In this document: piece after piece, positions 6,253-10,492 of the stretch
Position numbering within the stretch: position 1 is the stretch's first letter
Layout: each line of letters opens with the position of its first letter
Source: an uncultured Pseudomonadota bacterium
GTDB lineage: Bacteria > Myxococcota_A > Polyangia > HGW-17
Reading direction: 5' to 3'
Assembly (NCBI GenBank): GCA_938004375.1
Contig: CALKWH010000375.1
Span: 1 to 10,492, forward strand
DNA: 10,492 nt
Program-made: the position numbers and the translations under genes
The notes under the pieces: model-generated
Seen by the model: the letters and a program-made list of their open reading frames with translations, nothing else
Told to the model about the DNA's origin: nothing
Databases searched by the model: none

Positions 6253-6797
6253 GCCGCCCGGTCGTCCTGGTGCTGGCGGCGCACCTGCTCCTGCTGACGA
6301 CGCTGGCCGGGTGCGAGGATCCGCCGCCGCCGGTGGCCCCGGAGTTCGTACTCCCCTCCGACGGAGCGGCACCCTGCGACCTCACGGCCGAGCGGCCCAA
6401 GTTGGTCTTTTTGCTCTTCTGGCTGCACACCTGCCCCTACTGCCGGGAGGAGATCGCCCAGATCCACGCGCTCGCCGACGGCATCGACCCCGCCCTCGTG
6501 ACCATCTACGCCGTACACGTGGAGGGCGGCGCTGCGGTGGCCGCCGAGGCCGCCGGGCTGATGGCCCACCCCAACGTGCGAATCTGCTGGGACGACGGGA
6601 CGGTCTCGTCCCGTTACGCCGGACTTCCCTCCCCCTGGCGCCTGACCTACATCCCCCACATGATGTGGATCGACGCCGACGGCCTCGCCCGACGCCCCCG
6701 CACCGGGGTCACCTCGGCCTCCACCCTGCGCGGCGACCTGGAGAAACTGCTGGACGAAACCGACGCCACGACCGAGGCCGCGAAAACGAGTTTGTGA
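6249..6797 (+). CDS. Thioredoxin-fold lipoprotein, paralogue of the preceding domain
   Basis: The product has 182 residues. The signal peptide (1-21) ends in lipobox LAGC (C22), and a proline-rich stretch follows, so it is a membrane-anchored periplasmic protein. The thioredoxin fold shows FWLHTCPYC (C62, C65), a cis-proline in YIPHM (P136) and WIDADG. CPYC is the dithiol motif best known from glutaredoxins, but the overall layout is TlpA-like. It aligns along its length with the C-terminal domain of the upstream gene: VHVEGGA against VHVSGGA, CWDDGT against CLDDGT, PHMMWID against PHMVLID. Both carry extra cysteines at equivalent places (C43 and C113 here). The start at 6249 overlaps the upstream stop as ATGA and gives a proper signal peptide; an earlier in-frame ATG would lie inside the previous gene. 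It may be the redox partner of its neighbour. Confidence 0.82.
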   Translation: MSRPVVLVLAAHLLLLTTLAGCEDPPPPVAPEFVLPSDGAAPCDLTAERPKLVFLLFWLHTCPYCREEIAQIHALADGIDPALVTIYAVHVEGGAAVAAEAAGLMAHPNVRICWDDGTVSSRYAGLPSPWRLTYIPHMMWIDADGLARRPRTGVTSASTLRGDLEKLLDETDATTEAAKTSL

Positions 6798-6820
6798 AAA
6801 CTCCCCGATTCTGTGCTAAT
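6792..6820 (+). promoter_or_regulatory. Candidate extended -10 promoter for the lipoprotein pair
   Basis: TTGTGA (6792-6797) overlaps the stop codon of the preceding gene. After 17 bp comes GCTAAT (6815-6820), preceded by TGT, an extended -10 motif. The start would be near 6827, about 24 nt before the ATG at 6851. The segment is clearly more AT-rich than its surroundings. Confidence 0.45.
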
Positions 6821-6850
6821 GTATGGCAGCGTCCGATGACGAGGTGCACC

Positions 6851-7531
6851 ATGAACGCCAAGATCCTATTCTTCCTGACCGCGCTTATCCCCATGATTTC
6901 CTGTAATTTCATCAGCACAGACGTGGATGACTTCAATTTCCACCTGCCGGAGAAGGAATTCACCGTGGACTCCGAGCAGTTCGGCATGAACTGGGAGGGC
7001 GACTTCCCCACCGTTGAGTGTCCGGCCAACCCCTGCCCGGACGGCGAGGCCTTCTTCTGCGACGCCGGCACCTGCGCGGCCAAGGCCGAATACACCCTGC
7101 AGTCTTCGATCGTGCGGCTCAAGGACGAGGTCGAGGAGCTGGCCGTGGTCGGCGCCCAGGACCAGGTGACCGTTAAGTTCAAGTACATCCAGATGGAGGT
7201 CGTCTCCAACACGCTCAATTATCAGATGCCTCCGCTGCAACTGTACGTGGCCCCGCAGACCGCCACCACCCTCTTCGACCAGAACGGGGACATGCGCGCC
7301 GACGTGGAACTGATCGGCACCCTCGAGGCCATCCCGGCTGGCGCCACGGGCATCTACGACATCAACCTCACCTCGGGCGGCGAGGCCGCGCTCACGCGCT
7401 ATTGCCAGCGGCCCGACGTGCCGTTTTATTTCTTTATTTATGGCTCTACCGTCTTCGGCGCCGGCGACCCCGTGCCCCAGGGGGCCATCACCGTCCGCAT
7501 CCATTCCATGGCCACCGCGTCCATTCAATGA
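6851..7531 (+). CDS. Lipoprotein of unknown function
   Basis: The product has 226 residues. MNAKILFFLTALIPMISC is a lipoprotein signal peptide (lipid anchor at C18). A short four-cysteine stretch follows the acidic N-terminal segment: C57, C62, C70 and C75, of the form ECPANPCPDGE...FCDAGTC. The rest (about 80-226) alternates short hydrophobic strands, such as QVTVKFKYIQMEVV and GAITVRIHSM, and looks like a beta-sandwich; it has a single cysteine, C185. I do not recognise the family. GAGGTG (6841-6846) just upstream supports the start at 6851 over an in-frame ATG at 6836. The stop overlaps the start of the next lipoprotein (ATGA), so the two are probably translated together. It lies 53 nt after the thioredoxin-fold lipoprotein, with a candidate promoter of its own. 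Confidence 0.75.
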   Translation: MNAKILFFLTALIPMISCNFISTDVDDFNFHLPEKEFTVDSEQFGMNWEGDFPTVECPANPCPDGEAFFCDAGTCAAKAEYTLQSSIVRLKDEVEELAVVGAQDQVTVKFKYIQMEVVSNTLNYQMPPLQLYVAPQTATTLFDQNGDMRADVELIGTLEAIPAGATGIYDINLTSGGEAALTRYCQRPDVPFYFFIYGSTVFGAGDPVPQGAITVRIHSMATASIQ

Positions 7532-9066
7532 GCCCCACCCGCATGTCCGGAGCGCGCGTCCTCCTGTCCATCCTGCTGATCCTGCTGGCCGTCACGACTG
7601 GGTCCTGCACCTTCGACCCCACCGGTCTTCGGGCCTCGTCCGACGCGGGGTCCGACGGGTCTGACTGGTCTGACGGGTCTGACTGGTCTGACGGGTCTGA
7701 CGGGTCCGACGGGTCCGACGGGTCAGACGGGTCCGACGGGTCCGACGGGTCAGACGTGTCAGACACGTCCGACGCCGACCCCGACGCCGATGCGGGGACC
7801 GGGTGCACCCCCCAGGACACCACCTGCCTCGACGACTTCACGCTCCAGGTGTGCTCCGTGGGCGGCGAGCTCGTCGAACTCCACTGTGAGTTGGGCTGCA
7901 ACCGCTTTCTCTCGCCCGCGCGCTGCGCCGAGTTCATCCCCTCCAACGGTGTGGATCCGAACCTGGTGCTTGACCCCTTGCTCGGCGATCTCGTCATCAA
8001 CGAGAACGCCACCTGGTCCACGGACACCGGCGAGCTCCGCACCGAGAGCGGGGTTCTCTTGCGCGCGCCCGGGCCCGGCATGGTCGACGAGGTTCTCCTG
8101 ACCGACGCGCCCCTCTCCGATGGCTCCACCGCGACCCTGCTGGTCCTGCACCAGCTCCAGGTGGCCACCGGCGTCACCCTGCGCGTGCGCGGCGCCCGGG
8201 CCCTGATCGTCTACGCGGAGATCATCTACGTCAACGGCATCATCGACGTGTCCGCGGGCGGCGACAACTGCGGGGCCGGCGACAACCGCTGTCCGGGACC
8301 GGGTGGCTTCGCCGGCGGCGGCGCCAACTCCCACGGCCAGGGACCCGGCTACGGACGGCGCGGCCAACAGGACTGGACCCTGGAGCCCGAGACCGGCGGC
8401 GGCGGAGCAGGCCACCTCACGGCCGGCGCCAAGGGCGGCTCGGACGACGGCGGCGATGGCGGCGGCATGTGCGGCAGCGACTTCCTCGAGCCGCTGGCGG
8501 GCGGCTCCGGCGGCGGCGGCGGCGGACACATCTCGTGGGGTTCCACCGACACCGACCAGGGCCGCGGCGGCGGCGGCGGCGGCGCCCTCCAGTTGTCGGC
8601 CCGGCTGGTGATCCAGATCGGCAACCCCGAGAACCTCCTCTGCGGCATCACGGCCGGGGGCGCCGGCGGTTCGGGCAACGACTCGGGCGCCGACTCCGGC
8701 GGCGGCGGCGGCGGCGCGGGCGGCGCCATTCTCCTCGAGGCCACCCGCATCCAGATCTACTCCAGCGCGCGGCTCACCGCCAACGGCGGCGGCGGCGGCG
8801 CCGGGCGCGGCTCGGGCCACGGCCAGGGAGGCCAGTTCTCCTCGTCTCCCGCCGCCGGAGGTTCCTGCGGCGACTGCAACGCCGGCGGCGCCGGCGCGGC
8901 CCACCTGGCGGCGACCCCGCAGCCGGGCGGCACCTCCGAGGGAGACGACGGCTCCGGCGGCGGCGGCGGCGCGCTGGGACGGCTCACGATCCGCGACTGC
9001 GTGGTCTATCAAAACCAGGGGGAGATGTCCCCTCAACCCTTCTTGGCGGGGTGCACCCTGCCCTGA
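7528..9066 (+). CDS. Large lipoprotein: Ser-Asp repeat linker, six-Cys module, glycine-rich tail
   Basis: The product has 512 residues. The signal peptide ends in lipobox TGSC (C27). Residues 42-80 are 13 tandem tripeptides, mostly Ser-Asp-Gly with two Ser-Asp-Trp, a flexible acidic stalk. Six cysteines follow at 93, 100, 109, 120, 124 and 133, around LQVCS, as in the partial lipoprotein at the left edge. Residues about 140-240 look beta-rich. Residues 243-485 are very glycine-rich, with hydrophobic strand pairs recurring after the glycine runs ([45 protein letters not shown]), suggesting a repetitive beta-structure. It is probably a surface-exposed structural or adhesive protein, but the function is unproven. 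The start at 7528 overlaps the upstream stop as ATGA and gives a full signal peptide; ATG 7543 is an alternative. Confidence 0.78.
   Translation: MSPTRMSGARVLLSILLILLAVTTGSCTFDPTGLRASSDAGSDGSDWSDGSDWSDGSDGSDGSDGSDGSDGSDGSDVSDTSDADPDADAGTGCTPQDTTCLDDFTLQVCSVGGELVELHCELGCNRFLSPARCAEFIPSNGVDPNLVLDPLLGDLVINENATWSTDTGELRTESGVLLRAPGPGMVDEVLLTDAPLSDGSTATLLVLHQLQVATGVTLRVRGARALIVYAEIIYVNGIIDVSAGGDNCGAGDNRCPGPGGFAGGGANSHGQGPGYGRRGQQDWTLEPETGGGGAGHLTAGAKGGSDDGGDGGGMCGSDFLEPLAGGSGGGGGGHISWGSTDTDQGRGGGGGGALQLSARLVIQIGNPENLLCGITAGGAGGSGNDSGADSGGGGGGAGGAILLEATRIQIYSSARLTANGGGGGAGRGSGHGQGGQFSSSPAAGGSCGDCNAGGAGAAHLAATPQPGGTSEGDDGSGGGGGALGRLTIRDCVVYQNQGEMSPQPFLAGCTLP
7651..7767 (+). repeat. In-frame array of 13 nine-bp repeats (Ser-Asp-X stalk)
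   Basis: Thirteen head-to-tail 9-bp units of the form TCYGACNGG or TCAGACNNG run without interruption. The first alternate GGG and TGG as third codon; the last two degenerate to GTG and ACG. Each unit is three codons (Ser-Asp-X), so gain or loss of units keeps the frame. Every unit contains the near-palindrome GTCNGAC when read across the junction. Confidence 0.9.
8494..8971 (+). repeat. GGC trinucleotide tracts coding polyglycine
   Basis: Several runs of four to seven GGC codons occur, near 8511-8525, 8566-8583, 8698-8718, 8785-8800 and 8958-8971, within the glycine-rich tail of the lipoprotein. They are simple-sequence tracts in frame with the gene and prone to slippage or assembly error. 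They also create long meaningless open frames on both strands. Confidence 0.7.
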
Positions 9067-9078
9067 TCCAGGAGCGCG

Positions 9079-10440
9079 ATGCCCGGTCAGCCCTTCTACG
9101 AGCAGGTCGTCGGCCTGCTCCTCGCCAAACCCATGGAAGAGAGCCTCTTCCAGACGCTGCAGTACCTCGAGTTTTCCTGCCAGGCCGGCGGGTTCGCCCT
9201 GCTGCTTTGGGCGTCGGACTCCAGCCACGCCACCCTCCTGGCCACCTCCCAGTTGCAGAACATCCAGGGGCTGCCCATCGCCCTGCCCTTCGCCCCGGAT
9301 GCGAACGCCTTCCACCTCGACGATCCCGACGAGATCGCCCGCCTGGCCTCGTCCATGGAGCTGGACCTATTCCTCGAGCGGCCCCACATTTCGGGCATCG
9401 TGTCACCGCTGGTTTCCCACAACTCCAGCGTGGTGCTCCTGATGTTCGCCGAGGAGCCCGACGCCGCCCGGGTCGACCTCGCCACCCTTTGCCGGCTGTT
9501 TCAGTTGTTCCTGCGGGACACGTACTACCTGCTCCAACTGCGCGAGCGCACCAACCCCACGGCCCGGCGCAAGGACAACCACCAACTCAGCGCCATCAAG
9601 GGCCACCGCGAGTTGTTCGACAACTCCAGCGACGGCATCCTGGTGCTCGACCACTACCTCAAGATCGTCTTCATCAACCGCGTGGCCGAGAGCTTGCTGG
9701 GCTACTCCCAGAGCGCGCTCGTGGGCCGCAGCGCCTTCGACCTGATCCACCCGGAGAGCGCCGAGAACTTCCAGGAGCACCTCCTCGAGCCCGACGCCAA
9801 CTTCGAGGTCGAGGCCCTCTCCCTGTCCCGAGAGACCATCGTGCTGCGGATGTCCCGCAGCCAGCTCCTCTCCGAACAGGGCCTGATCGTCCTGCGCTTC
9901 TGGGACGTCACCGAGGCCCGCCACGTCCAGCGCCAGCTCTCCTACACCTCGGACTTCCTCACCCGCCTGGTACGGAACTCCTCGGTGGCCATCGTCGCCG
10001 GGGACACCGACGGCCCCATCTTCCTGTTCAGCCCGGCGGCCGAGAAGCTCTTCGGCCTGCGTGGCGAGGGCGTCGTGGGCCGGCTGCGGCTCGCCGACAT
10101 GTACACCGATCCCGGCACCTGGGAGACCATCCGCGGGCTGCTCGCGGCCGAAGAGAACGGCGGCGGCGGGCGCGTGGACCAGCTCGCCGTGGACGTCCGC
10201 ATGGCCGGGACCCACGAGGCCCCCGCGGTCATGAGCGCCTTCCTGGTGCCCCAGTACCAGCCCGGCCGGGACGCGGTGGTCGCCTTCTTCACCGACCTGC
10301 GCGACAAGAAGGCCATGGAGGCCACCATCGTCGAGTACCAGAAGAAGCTCGAGGACACCGAGAAGCAGGCCATGCTCTCCACGCTGGCGGGCACCATGGC
10401 CCACGAACTGAACCAGCCCCTCATGTCGATCCTGGGGTAC
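9079..10440 (+). CDS. PAS-domain sensor histidine kinase (3' end missing)
   Basis: 454 genuine residues are present, starting at ATG 9079 with AGGAG (9070-9074) just upstream, 12 nt after the lipoprotein stop. There is no signal peptide or membrane helix, so the sensor is cytoplasmic. Residues 1-150 form a GAF-like, unassigned input region. The first PAS domain (about 175-285) shows ELFDNSSDGILVLD and FINRVAESLLGYS, ending in FWDVTEARHVQRQL. The second (about 290-410) shows SPAAEKLFGLRGE and ends in FFTDLRDKKAMEA. A coiled linker leads to the HisKA helix, with phosphoacceptor H442 in MAHELNQPLMSILGY. The chain stops there because the following bases are sequencing adapter; the rest of HisKA and the ATPase domain are absent. 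The partner response regulator is not in the window. It may be cotranscribed with the lipoprotein upstream. Confidence 0.88.
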
Positions 10441-10492
10441 AGATCGGAAGAGCGTCGTGTAGGGAAAGAGTGTAGATCTTGGTGGTCGGCGT
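10441..10492 (-). other. Illumina TruSeq adapter sequence (artefact)
   Basis: The contig ends in AGATCGGAAGAGC followed by the rest of the reverse-complemented TruSeq universal adapter. I count two mismatches in 52 bases by comparison from memory, both within the last 13. Read in the kinase frame it gives RSEERRVGKECRS, a peptide familiar as adapter contamination in protein databases. It is not part of the organism and must be trimmed. Confidence 0.97.

Noticed and set aside
7651..7767. CRISPR-like array
   Set aside because: Units are 9 bp with no spacers, and they code in frame for Ser-Asp-X.
7759..9315. 518-residue minus-strand frame opposite the glycine-rich lipoprotein
   Set aside because: The GGC tracts read as alanine runs on the other strand, and the frame crosses two plus-strand genes; the plus-strand frame has a signal peptide, a cysteine module and coupled starts.
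8469..10475. 668-residue plus-strand frame overlapping the lipoprotein and the kinase
   Set aside because: It is Arg/Pro-rich, has no domain and ends inside adapter sequence; the PAS kinase frame is clearly the real one.

Overview
The window is GC-rich, densely coding bacterial DNA. It carries several secreted lipoproteins with low-complexity linkers after the lipobox, a delta-proteobacterial-looking RNA polymerase omega subunit and a multi-PAS histidine kinase. Together these suggest a free-living Myxococcota or other delta-proteobacterial lineage, probably a metagenome or draft contig. The lineage is inferred from protein style only; no rRNA or other phylogenetic marker is present. No rRNA, tRNA, insertion sequence, integrase or CRISPR array was seen. 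The last 52 bases are not genomic: they match the reverse complement of the Illumina TruSeq universal adapter with two mismatches, so the true contig ends at 10440.

Layout. 1-269 (minus) is the 5' part of a lipoprotein gene that runs off the left edge; it has an Asn-rich linker and a six-cysteine module. Its 178-bp upstream region is shared with a divergent rpoZ (448-705) and holds two candidate promoters whose -35 elements each overlap one arm of a perfect 10-bp inverted repeat. A UPF0158-family gene (729-1364) follows rpoZ in the same direction. Next is a full-length Wzc-type polysaccharide co-polymerase/tyrosine autokinase (1461-3707). Facing it tail to tail, with 29 bp between, is the Mg2+ channel gene mgtE (3737-5089, minus).

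Divergent from mgtE is a right-hand run of five same-strand genes: a five-helix membrane protein with a periplasmic thioredoxin domain (5218-6252), a thioredoxin-fold lipoprotein overlapping it by ATGA (6249-6797), a second lipoprotein of unknown function with its own candidate promoter (6851-7531), a large lipoprotein overlapping that one by ATGA, with a Ser-Asp-Gly repeat linker, a six-cysteine module and a glycine-rich tail (7528-9066), and a PAS-containing sensor histidine kinase cut off inside its H-box by the contig end (9079-10440).

How they may work together. rpoZ, the UPF0158 gene and mgtE look like housekeeping. The right-hand run is an envelope module: two paralogous thioredoxin-fold proteins with the same extra cysteine pair stand directly upstream of two cysteine-containing lipoproteins, so they may form or reshuffle disulfides in surface lipoproteins. 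This is inference from gene order and cysteine content. The most distinctive sequence observations are the shared lipoprotein architecture at the two ends of the window, the nonanucleotide repeat found both inside a lipoprotein gene and between wzc and mgtE, the four-cysteine thioredoxin pair, and the mirror-image divergent promoter at rpoZ.
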